From NCBI GenBank assembly GCA_049297395.1, contig JBAQUG010000395.1, positions 1 to 8,049 on the forward strand: a DNA stretch of 8,049 nt. Direction: 5' to 3'. The position numbers were made by a program, and so were the translations under genes. Positions 1 to 6,243 of the stretch are shown here, piece after piece. The stretch comes from GWF2-50-93 sp049297395 (lineage in GTDB: Bacteria > Verrucomicrobiota > Lentisphaeria > Victivallales > GWF2-50-93). Position 1 is the first letter of the stretch; the number at the start of each line of letters is the position of its first letter. A model generated the notes under the pieces. It was not told the DNA's origin. It made no database searches and worked only from the letters and a program-made list of their open reading frames with translations.

Positions 1-698
1 GTGCCCATACCCATCAGCCATCGCCCGGAGAAACCACAGGTGTTTCAACCTGGTATGCCCAGCCCGACGCGTACTGCGCCAACTTTTCCCTCATAAAAGC
101 CGAGGTGGATATTCTGAAGCATAAGACAGTCAAAATCGAGTCGCAGCTGGTGTCTGTTCCTGCAAGCGGGACTGGGCATTTCAAGTTTTCCAGCAGCATG
201 GAAAATTTACTTTCGAGTTCATATGAAAAGTCCAGAAACGAGATAATATCCCTGAAGAATGAAATTATGGCGGACGAACTCAATAAGATGACGGCCGAAT
301 CTTATTTCATGTCATTTCCAAAGGCAGCATATGCACTGATCATTCCGCAGGCACGCGTCGTCAAGCCAGGAAAGTTCTCCGAGGACGATCTCTACTGGAC
401 TTTTCCATTTGAAGACACTCTGTGCTCCATTGAACTGAAGGATGAGGATTTGAAAGTCGTCCAGGATGACGTAGCGAAGCTTAAGGACGGTACAATGTTT
501 GACTTGGTGAAAAGCGGCAATGTTTCGCCTGCTGGCAGAAAAAACATTGTCCTGAGCAGTTATCTTCTTGCAGGGGCGGGCGGACGCGTCAGATCGCTTG
601 CGGATTTTGCAAAGGATCCGGAATGCCATGCTGCCGACAGCGGAATCACGTTAAGGGATGTGTTCAGGAGCTTCCTGAAGAAAAGTTCATCAAAGTAG
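1..698 (+). CDS. metallophosphoesterase / 5'-nucleotidase-like protein, C-terminal part (5' truncated)
   Basis: The frame is open from base 3 and ends at the TAG at 696-698, giving 231 visible residues. The start lies before the window, so the GTG at 105 is an internal valine. The fragment opens with AHTHQ, which fits the GHTH-type metal-binding motif that closes the calcineurin-like phosphoesterase domain. A stretch with AQPDAYCANFSLIKAEVDI follows, where this family usually has a final beta-strand. From about residue 65 to the end it resembles the 5'-nucleotidase C-terminal (substrate-binding) domain: YALIIPQARVV, then DDLYWTFPFEDTLCSIELKD, then SSYLLAGAGGR, then a terminal helix. Family members hydrolyse phosphate esters of nucleotides or cyclic nucleotides, often outside the cytoplasm. 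The signal peptide and most catalytic residues are off-window, so substrate and location cannot be read here. It converges on secA. Family level is fairly secure; exact substrate is unknown. Confidence 0.72.
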   Translation, partial: AHTHQPSPGETTGVSTWYAQPDAYCANFSLIKAEVDILKHKTVKIESQLVSVPASGTGHFKFSSSMENLLSSSYEKSRNEIISLKNEIMADELNKMTAESYFMSFPKAAYALIIPQARVVKPGKFSEDDLYWTFPFEDTLCSIELKDEDLKVVQDDVAKLKDGTMFDLVKSGNVSPAGRKNIVLSSYLLAGAGGRVRSLADFAKDPECHAADSGITLRDVFRSFLKKSSSK

Positions 699-724
699 GA
701 CAGGCTTTCCAGCCTGTCATTTTA
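699..724. terminator. candidate bidirectional hairpin terminator between convergent genes
   Basis: Immediately after the phosphoesterase stop there is a perfect 8-bp inverted repeat: GACAGGCT (699-706), loop TTCC, AGCCTGTC (711-718). ATTTTA follows on the plus strand. It lies between convergent genes, so it could terminate both the plus-strand gene and secA. The U-tract is short on both strands, which lowers certainty. A second weaker inverted repeat, CCTTC (733-737) with GAAGG (747-751), lies nearer the secA stop. Confidence 0.5.
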
Positions 725-764
725 GGTTCTGGCCTTCGGTATGCGTGAAGGAATTTATTATACT

Positions 765-3700
765 TTATTTCCCGCAGCACTTCTTATATTTCTTGCCGCT
801 TCCGCACGGGCATGGATCATTCCTGCCGGTCTTGGGAGTATTCCTGATAAACGTGATCTGGGGATCCGGCATGGATTCAGCGGCAACTGAAGGCTGTCCG
901 TCTGGTCCGGGTGGCGCTTCAGCCCCCACTGCCGTCTTATGTTCCCCGCCCATTCCGCCGAACTGGTCGATCTGGTCGTGTATCAGGTTCTGAGGAAGAG
1001 ATGCGAACAGGTTTTCAAATGCCGCCAGGGAAGTAGCCGAGCGGAACATGTTGGTCAGGATTTCCTGGTAAATGTCCCCCATCAGGGCATCGAAGACCTT
1101 GAAGGCCTCATGCTTGTATTCAATGAGGGGATCCTTCTGTGCGTAGGCCCTGAGGCCGATGCTGGCGCGCAGATGGTCCATCGCGTAAAGGTGTTCCTGC
1201 CAGAGCCTGTCGATAGCTTCGAGGAGGGTATGCCTCTCAAGCCATTTCTGCGAATCAGGAGTCTCAAGGGAGGTCTTGATGCTGTAAGCTTTTTCTATGC
1301 GTTCCATGACCTTCTTGAACAAGAGAGCGCTGTCAGGGATTTCATTCTCGTTCTGGGTTTCAAAATCCTTCCTGATGAACCCGAGAGGGAACGTGGAGTT
1401 GAGCCAGATCAGGAGAGGTTCCAGATCAAATGAGACGGCGATCTTGCCGTTGAACTGGAATGCGTCGTCGACGTGTCCTCCGACTTCCTGGTTGAGGATG
1501 TCGAAGAGGATTTCCTTGGGATTGTCAGAGTTGATCACTTCCTTCCTGAAACCATAGAGGACCTCGCGCTGCTTGTTCATCACATCGTCGTACTGGAGCG
1601 TCCTTTTACGGATGGAGAAATGATGCTGTTCAACGCGTTTCTGAGCAGTCTCGATGGATCTGTTGAGAAGGGGGTGCTGGAGTTCCTCTCCTTCCTCGAG
1701 ACCGAGCCTGCTCATGATCGTGGCGACCCTGTCGGAACCGAAAAGGCGCATGAGATTGTCTTCAAGCGAAACATAGAACCTGGATGAGCCAGGATCGCCC
1801 TGTCGCGAACAACGTCCGCGCAGCTGGCGGTCAATTCGGCGTGAATCATGGCGCTCGCTTGCGATTACATGCAGTCCGCCGAGGCGTCTGATCTCTTCAT
1901 ATTCCTCTGGCGTGGCATTTGTACCGCCGAGTTTGATGTCGGTACCACGGCCGGCCATGTTGGTGGCGACAGTGACTCCGCCTTTCTGTCCGGCCCTGGC
2001 AACTATATCTGCCTCGAACTGGTGGTTCTTCGCGTTCAAGACATTGTGCGGAATGTGTTCGCGTTTGAGCATGCGGCTGAGAACTTCCGAAACATCGACG
2101 GAAACTGTTCCGAGAAGTACAGGCTGCCCGGCCTCGTGGCACTCCTTGACTTCGTCTATGATGGCCTTGTATTTTTCACGCTTTGTCTTGTAGATGCAGT
2201 CATTTGTGTTTTTCCGTATGCACGGCTTGTTAGGCGGAACGACAATCACATCGAGCTTGTAGATCTGGTGGAACTCGTTGACTTCAGTTTCGGCCGTGCC
2301 CGTCATCCCGGCGAGCTTTTCATACATCCTGAAATAATTCTGGATTGTGATGGTGGCGAGCGTCTGTGTCTCGCGTTCGATGCTGACATCCTCCTTCGCT
2401 TCGAGGGCCTGGTGGAGGCCTTCGCTGAAACGTCTTCCGGGCATCAGCCGTCCGGTGTGTTCGTCGACGATGAGGACTTTGTTGTCCTGGACGACGTAGT
2501 GGACATCCTTTTCAAAGAGGCAGTACGCTTTTAGGAGCTGCGAGATGTTATGCAGCTTTTCGCTTCGCTTCGAGAAATCCTCCTGGAATTCCTGTTTCTT
2601 CTTGAGCTTGTCGGCGTCGGACAGGTTCGGATCCGTATCGATGTCATGTATTACAGACAGGAGATCAGGCAACACGAACATTTCCGGATTGTCGGGGCTG
2701 AGCGCGGTGCGGCCTTTTTCGGTAAGATCGGACTCATGCCCTTTCTCATCAATTATAAAGAACAGATCTTCCTGGAGCTGCTGGAGCATTCCCTTGTTCT
2801 GGTTGCTTCGGACGCTTCCTTCGAGAACTTCAAGCTTTTTCAGGATTTTCCCGTCTTCGAGGATATGCATCATCTGGCGGTGCTGTGGTATGCCGAACTT
2901 GACCTGGAGGAGTTTTATCAGGGCATCCTCCTCCTCGGGACTTTTTTCCTTGGCGGTCTTGAGGGCCTCCCTGGCTTCGGAGATGAGCCTCGAGCAGAGG
3001 AAACTCTGTTTCTTGAATAGTTCGGCGATTCCTGGTTTGAGGACGTCGAACTGGTGCGTCGATACGGCCACCGGACCGGATATGATGAGAGGGGTTCTTG
3101 CTTCATCGATGAGGATGCTGTCGACTTCGTCGATGATGGCGTAATAGTGGTTCCGCTGCACCATCTGTTCCTTGCTCATCGCCATTCCCATGTCGCGGAG
3201 ATAGTCGAATCCGAATTCACTGTTTGTACCATAGGTGATGTCGCAGGCGTACTGTTCGCGGCGACTCATCGGCATCATCTGGTTCTCCAGGCATCCGACC
3301 GTGAGTCCGAGATACTTGTAGATGGTGCCCATCCATTCCGAGTCACGTTTGGCGAGGTAGTCGTTGACGGTCACAAGCTGGCAGTTCTTTCCGCATAGCG
3401 CGTTGAGATACATCGGCAGTGTCGCAACAAGGGTTTTTCCTTCACCTGTGGCCATTTCGGCGATATTTCCCCTATGGAGGACGATGCCGCCCATGAGCTG
3501 GACATCGAACGGGATCATGTCCCATGTCCGTTCCTGGCCGCATATGACTATCTTCGAACCCATCAGCCTGCGGCAGGTGTTCTTGACTGCTGCGAATGCC
3601 TCCGGCAGGATGTCGTCGAGGTTCTCCCCCTTTGCAATCCTGTCCTTGAATTCCTTGGTCTTGCCCTTAAGCTGTTCCTCTGTAAGGTTCTGATAGGATC

Positions 3701-3797
3701 TCTCGATTTCATTGATCTTTGCGACGACAGGCATGAGTTTCCTCATGTCGCGGTCGGACTTTGAACCGAATACTTTGCTCAGCAGATAATTAATCAT
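765..3797 (-). CDS. secA: preprotein translocase subunit SecA
   Basis: SecA is the ATPase motor that pushes unfolded preproteins through the SecYEG channel at the cytoplasmic face of the inner membrane. At 1010 residues it is longer than E. coli SecA (901). The Walker A motif ATGEGKT is at 116-122 and the DEVD box at 223-226, followed by DEART. The preprotein cross-linking region, about 245-430, is enlarged and rich in charged residues. HTGRLMPGRRFSEGLHQALE begins near 447, TNMAGRGTD is at 612-620, and motif VI reads QLRGRCSRQGDPG at 658-670. The helical scaffold QEHLYAMDHLR is near 867. After a Gly/Pro-rich linker the protein ends in a zinc-binding SEC-C tail with C996, C998, C1007 and C1008, a CxCx8CC ligand set used for SecB/lipid contact in other species. 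The ATG at 3797 gives the expected MINYLLSKVFG N-terminus; the ribosome site is weak (AAGAGA, about 10 nt away). It follows pyrE by 24 bp. Confidence 0.97.
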   Translation of the reverse strand: MINYLLSKVFGSKSDRDMRKLMPVVAKINEIERSYQNLTEEQLKGKTKEFKDRIAKGENLDDILPEAFAAVKNTCRRLMGSKIVICGQERTWDMIPFDVQLMGGIVLHRGNIAEMATGEGKTLVATLPMYLNALCGKNCQLVTVNDYLAKRDSEWMGTIYKYLGLTVGCLENQMMPMSRREQYACDITYGTNSEFGFDYLRDMGMAMSKEQMVQRNHYYAIIDEVDSILIDEARTPLIISGPVAVSTHQFDVLKPGIAELFKKQSFLCSRLISEAREALKTAKEKSPEEEDALIKLLQVKFGIPQHRQMMHILEDGKILKKLEVLEGSVRSNQNKGMLQQLQEDLFFIIDEKGHESDLTEKGRTALSPDNPEMFVLPDLLSVIHDIDTDPNLSDADKLKKKQEFQEDFSKRSEKLHNISQLLKAYCLFEKDVHYVVQDNKVLIVDEHTGRLMPGRRFSEGLHQALEAKEDVSIERETQTLATITIQNYFRMYEKLAGMTGTAETEVNEFHQIYKLDVIVVPPNKPCIRKNTNDCIYKTKREKYKAIIDEVKECHEAGQPVLLGTVSVDVSEVLSRMLKREHIPHNVLNAKNHQFEADIVARAGQKGGVTVATNMAGRGTDIKLGGTNATPEEYEEIRRLGGLHVIASERHDSRRIDRQLRGRCSRQGDPGSSRFYVSLEDNLMRLFGSDRVATIMSRLGLEEGEELQHPLLNRSIETAQKRVEQHHFSIRKRTLQYDDVMNKQREVLYGFRKEVINSDNPKEILFDILNQEVGGHVDDAFQFNGKIAVSFDLEPLLIWLNSTFPLGFIRKDFETQNENEIPDSALLFKKVMERIEKAYSIKTSLETPDSQKWLERHTLLEAIDRLWQEHLYAMDHLRASIGLRAYAQKDPLIEYKHEAFKVFDALMGDIYQEILTNMFRSATSLAAFENLFASLPQNLIHDQIDQFGGMGGEHKTAVGAEAPPGPDGQPSVAAESMPDPQITFIRNTPKTGRNDPCPCGSGKKYKKCCGK

Positions 3798-3821
3798 TGT
3801 TGAATGGTCTCTTGTTTTTTC

Positions 3822-4388
3822 CTATTTCGAACCGGGCTTTACAAGCGGAATCCTGCTCGCGCAGAGAGGGCATTTGGCAGGTTCATAAGTGTCAAATTGC
3901 AGTTTCAACAGGCTTTTGAAGGGCACGTCGAATTTCACATCGCCTGTCGACCTGTCGACGATCACGGCTATCCCGACGACTTCGGCGCCCATGCTGCGGG
4001 CGAGTTTGACCGTCTGATCGACGCGTCCACCCTTCGTAACTACGTCTTCGGCGACAAGTATTCTTTCACCTTTTGAGATCGTGAAGCCACGTCTTAAAAC
4101 TAGATTGTCATTTTCCTTTTCAGCGAAAATGGCTTTGCAGCCGATCCTCCGGCCCACCTCCTGCCCGACAATAAGACCGCCGAGGGCGGGGGAGAGGACG
4201 GCATCGATCTTGGCGCCCTTGAACTTGTCGGCGAGTTCGGCGCAGAGTTTCTCGGCGATCGCCGGGTACTGCAGCACAAGCGCGGCCTGGAAGAAACGGT
4301 TGCTGTGGAGCCCGCTCCTCAGCTGGAAATGCCCTTCGAGAAGCGCTCCCGACTCCATAAAATGGTTCAATACATCCTTGTCAGTCAT
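3822..4388 (-). CDS. pyrE: orotate phosphoribosyltransferase
   Basis: This cytoplasmic enzyme joins orotate to PRPP to form orotidine 5'-monophosphate, the fifth step of de novo pyrimidine synthesis. The 188-residue protein has the PRPP-binding signature ILVAEDVVTKGGR at 110-122. LSPALGGLIVGQEVGRR is at 65-81 and FAEKEN at 88-93. The C-terminus, TYEPAKCPLCASRIPLVKPGSK, carries a CPLC pair (C173, C176). That tail is typical of the Thermus-type PyrE subfamily and is absent from the classical E. coli form. The ATG at 4388 is supported by GGAG (plus-strand 4397-4400) eight bases upstream. The gene is first in a minus-strand pair with secA, 24 bp downstream, and is probably transcribed from the AT-rich spacer at 4389-4516. 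Pyrimidine synthesis and protein export are not functionally linked, so the pairing is probably shared transcription only. Confidence 0.94.
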   Translation of the reverse strand: MTDKDVLNHFMESGALLEGHFQLRSGLHSNRFFQAALVLQYPAIAEKLCAELADKFKGAKIDAVLSPALGGLIVGQEVGRRIGCKAIFAEKENDNLVLRRGFTISKGERILVAEDVVTKGGRVDQTVKLARSMGAEVVGIAVIVDRSTGDVKFDVPFKSLLKLQFDTYEPAKCPLCASRIPLVKPGSK

Positions 4389-4516
4389 ATGATAAACTCC
4401 ATAATTTTGTTTGAGCAGCCGTTACTATAACTCGAATATTGAAAATTTTAATTGCTTTATTGCAGTAAATCATGTATTTTTATTATTCAAATAAAATAAG
4501 AATTGGGATACTCCTG
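4389..4516. promoter_or_regulatory. AT-rich divergent spacer, presumed promoters for pyrE-secA and the plus-strand cluster
   Basis: This 128-bp gap separates two divergent transcription units and is markedly richer in A and T than the flanking genes, as expected for promoters. On the minus strand TATAGT (complement of 4424-4429) is a possible -10 for pyrE, but no convincing -35 sits at the right distance. On the plus strand TTGAAA (4439-4444) and TTGCAG (near 4460) are possible -35 boxes without an ideal -10. The role comes mainly from position; individual boxes are not assigned. Confidence 0.4.
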
Positions 4517-5038
4517 ATGAAAATAACGCTTTCAAGAAAAATAACTGCCGGTATTCTGTTTCTGACAGGGCTGTTCATAGCCTTCTACGGGGTGAGTCTC
4601 ATCCTGAAAGTTTCAAAATGCAAGTCCTGGCCCACCGCCGAAGGAAAGATCCTGCACTCATTCGCGGTCGACGCGGATGATATTCCCGAGAACAAGACCA
4701 AGGATGTCTTGCGGCCCTACATCGTCTATGAGTACATGGTCGGGGAGAAGTACTACTCCTCAAATAATATCTCCTACCTCGATATTATCCCATGGTTCAA
4801 CTTCAGCGACACTTATTATTCAGGCTCCGAGACTGAAATCCGTGATCTCCTGAGGAAATATCCTGTCGATTTCCCAGTCAAGGTCTATTACAATCCTGTA
4901 AATATCGAAGTTGCCGTCGTTGACACCGGCCTTAAGACTCCTGTCTTCATGCCGTTTATCCTGGGACTTCTCCTGACCTATATGTCGTTCCACGTACTGA
5001 TATATGGCGCCCTTGGTCAGATGCAGGAAAGCGTCTGA
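4517..5038 (+). CDS. DUF3592-like two-helix membrane protein
   Basis: This 173-residue protein has two predicted membrane helices, about 10-30 and 142-164, enclosing a roughly 110-residue soluble region. The pattern matches the DUF3592 family. After helix 1 comes SWPTAEGKI (38-45). RPYIVYEYMVGEKYYSSN (67-83) follows, and the segment before helix 2 reads KYPVDFPVKVYYNPVN with VAVVDTG. The family has no established biochemical function. The ATG at 4517 is chosen over an in-frame ATG at 4472 because it starts with a basic residue pattern directly before the first helix and has GGGA (4505-4508) eight bases upstream. The longer version would add an unsupported AT-rich-encoded N-terminus. It leads a plus-strand run and the next gene begins 39 bp after its stop. 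A membrane or envelope role is inferred from topology and from the lemA and M48 neighbours. Confidence 0.75.
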   Translation: MKITLSRKITAGILFLTGLFIAFYGVSLILKVSKCKSWPTAEGKILHSFAVDADDIPENKTKDVLRPYIVYEYMVGEKYYSSNNISYLDIIPWFNFSDTYYSGSETEIRDLLRKYPVDFPVKVYYNPVNIEVAVVDTGLKTPVFMPFILGLLLTYMSFHVLIYGALGQMQESV

Positions 5039-5077
5039 GACGGCAGTCCACGATAATGTCCAAAGGAATATCCAAAT

Positions 5078-5467
5078 ATGCTCTGTCCCGTATGCGATAC
5101 TGAAATGCTCATTCTCGAATTCAATAAAATCGAGATTGATTTCTGCAGCCTCTGCAGCGGGGTCTGGCTTGATGAGGGCGAGCTCGAACTGCTGCTCCAG
5201 CCCGACAGCGCGAACGCTGTGGCCGTACTTATGGCGGATCTTAAGAAATCCGACAGGCCGGACGGAAAAAGAAAATGTCCTGTCTGCAGGAAAACAATGA
5301 ATCCGGTGGAACTTTCCATAGAACCCGTTGTCGAAATAGACAAGTGCAGATATAACCACGGACTGTGGTTCGACAAGGGGGAGCTTGATCAGATCATGTC
5401 TTCCACCGGAGCAAGCGGGAAGCTGTCCAGTTTCCTTAATTCTGTCTTTAAAAAGAAATCAAACTAA
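5078..5467 (+). CDS. tandem zf-TFIIB-type zinc-ribbon protein
   Basis: The 129-residue protein consists of two copies of the zf-TFIIB zinc-ribbon module (the bacterial TFIIB-like zinc finger family). Copy 1 has C3, C6, C23 and C26 followed by GVWLDEGELELLL. Copy 2 has C67, C70, C90 and H94 followed by GLWFDKGELDQI. The last metal ligand pair is therefore CxxC in the first copy and CxxxH in the second, a natural variant of the same fold. There is no signal peptide or membrane helix, so it should be cytoplasmic. Family members are small zinc-binding proteins of unknown role; the name does not prove a transcription function. The ATG at 5078 has AAAGGA (5062-5067) ten bases upstream. It sits 39 bp after the DUF3592-like gene and 14 bp before lemA, which suggests one operon. 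Confidence 0.85.
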   Translation: MLCPVCDTEMLILEFNKIEIDFCSLCSGVWLDEGELELLLQPDSANAVAVLMADLKKSDRPDGKRKCPVCRKTMNPVELSIEPVVEIDKCRYNHGLWFDKGELDQIMSSTGASGKLSSFLNSVFKKKSN

Positions 5468-5481
5468 AAAAGGAGAATATC

Positions 5482-6054
5482 ATGAGCGGAGCAGTTCTAG
5501 GGGTGGCGGCGATGGTCTTCATAGGAATAGTGGTCGTAGTCGGCCTCTGGTTCCTGATGACCTATAATGGTCTTATTGCGTTCAGGAACCAGGTGAAGAA
5601 CGCTTGGGCGCAGATCGATGTCCAGCTCAAGCGCAGGCATGACCTTATCCCGAATATCGTTGAGACCGTGAAGGGATATGCGAAGCATGAGAGCGGAACC
5701 TTCGAAGCCGTCGTCAAGGCGAGGACCGCGGCCGTTCAGGCAAACGGTGTGGATGCCAAAGCCAAGGCCGAAGGCGAACTCTCTGGTGTGCTAAGCCGTC
5801 TCATGGCGGTTGCCGAAGCCTACCCCGACCTCAAGGCGAACCAGAACTTCCTCGCCCTTCAGGAGGAACTGGCCTCAACAGAGAACAAGATCGCATTTTC
5901 ACGACAGGCCTACAATGATCAGGTGATGATCTACAATACAAAGATCCAGGTTGTCCCCTCGAACATCGTCGCCAATGTCAGCGGATTCACTGCAATGGAG
6001 CTTTTCGAGCTGAAGGACAATGCACAGCGCGAAGCACCGGCGGTCAAGTTCTGA
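5482..6054 (+). CDS. LemA family protein
   Basis: The 190-residue protein has an N-terminal membrane anchor (about 6-27) and then the LemA helical domain. Family signatures are AWAQIDVQLKRRHDLIPNIV (41-60) with ETVKGYAKHE, EAYPDLKANQNFLALQEEL (112-130) with ASTENKIAFSRQAYND, and IYNTKIQVVPSNIVA. Length and order are typical of complete family members. LemA proteins are membrane-anchored with a helical soluble domain; their biochemical role is unsettled, but they often lie beside M48 peptidases or TPM-domain proteins. The start is secure: AGGAG at 5471-5475 lies six bases before the ATG, the best ribosome-binding site in the window. The gene follows the zinc-ribbon gene by 14 bp. An M48 peptidase gene follows, but only after a repeat-filled gap of about 190 bp. 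A joint role with that peptidase is inferred from family context only. Confidence 0.93.
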   Translation: MSGAVLGVAAMVFIGIVVVVGLWFLMTYNGLIAFRNQVKNAWAQIDVQLKRRHDLIPNIVETVKGYAKHESGTFEAVVKARTAAVQANGVDAKAKAEGELSGVLSRLMAVAEAYPDLKANQNFLALQEELASTENKIAFSRQAYNDQVMIYNTKIQVVPSNIVANVSGFTAMELFELKDNAQREAPAVKF

Positions 6055-6243
6055 AAAGTAGGCACAGAGGCACAGAGGTCAGGAGGATGAATCGGCGAAT
6101 CGGAGAGCGGGGGAATCGGAGATGGAAAATTAGTTGGAGTTCACGGCTTTAGCGTGTCTTTTTCCGCCTCCATGTTTTTTCAAATTTCAAAATCGGCGCT
6201 CGGCAATCACCAAATAATTAAATCACCAAATCACCAAATACTC
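6055..6243. repeat. repeat-rich spacer with three octamer arrays between lemA and the M48 gene
   Basis: No gene is seen here. The spacer contains, in order: two exact GGCACAGA units (6061-6076); four 8-bp units GAATCGGC, GAATCGGA, GAGCGGGG and GAATCGGA (6089-6120); a 33-bp block starting TAGTTGGAGT (6131-6163) that recurs after the M48 gene; a TTTCAAA pair (6177-6190); and five 8-bp units AATCACCA, AATAATTA, AATCACCA, AATCACCA and AATACTCA (6205-6244), the last including the A of the next ATG. The unit sequences differ but the 8-bp period recurs. No inverted ends or transposase are present. Confidence 0.8.
6131..6163 (+). repeat. dispersed repeat block, copy 1 (TAGTTGGAGT family)
   Basis: The block TAGTTGGAGT, TCACGGCTTTAGCGTG, then a T-run aligns with 7586-7618 with a 2-bp gap and a few substitutions. 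Its core CACGGCTTTAGCGTG is nearly self-complementary (CACG at one end, CGTG at the other), so it could form a small hairpin followed by Ts. Such a unit might act as a weak terminator or processing site between lemA and the M48 gene; that is inference. Confidence 0.6.

Noticed and set aside
105..107. GTG as the start of the first plus-strand gene
   Set aside because: The frame is open back to the window start and encodes the AHTHQ metal motif upstream, so this GTG is an internal valine codon.
312..629. Minus-strand open frame inside the phosphoesterase gene
   Set aside because: It is antisense to a recognised 5'-nucleotidase C-terminal domain and has no family resemblance.
1848..2534. Long open frame (228 codons) on the plus strand opposite secA
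   Set aside because: It is fully antisense to highly conserved SecA motor-domain codons; its translation resembles no family and it lacks a ribosome site. The same holds for the other plus-strand frames in 939-3764.
4472..4516. Upstream in-frame ATG for the DUF3592-like gene
   Set aside because: It would add 15 residues encoded by promoter-like AT-rich DNA with no ribosome site; the ATG at 4517 fits better.
4820..5376. Minus-strand open frames opposite the DUF3592-like and zinc-ribbon genes
   Set aside because: They run antisense to recognisable domains, span two plus-strand genes and show no motif.
6154..6243. N-terminal extension of the M48 peptidase from GTG 6154
   Set aside because: The extension translates repeat DNA, has no ribosome site, and the family N-terminus begins at MWQAI.
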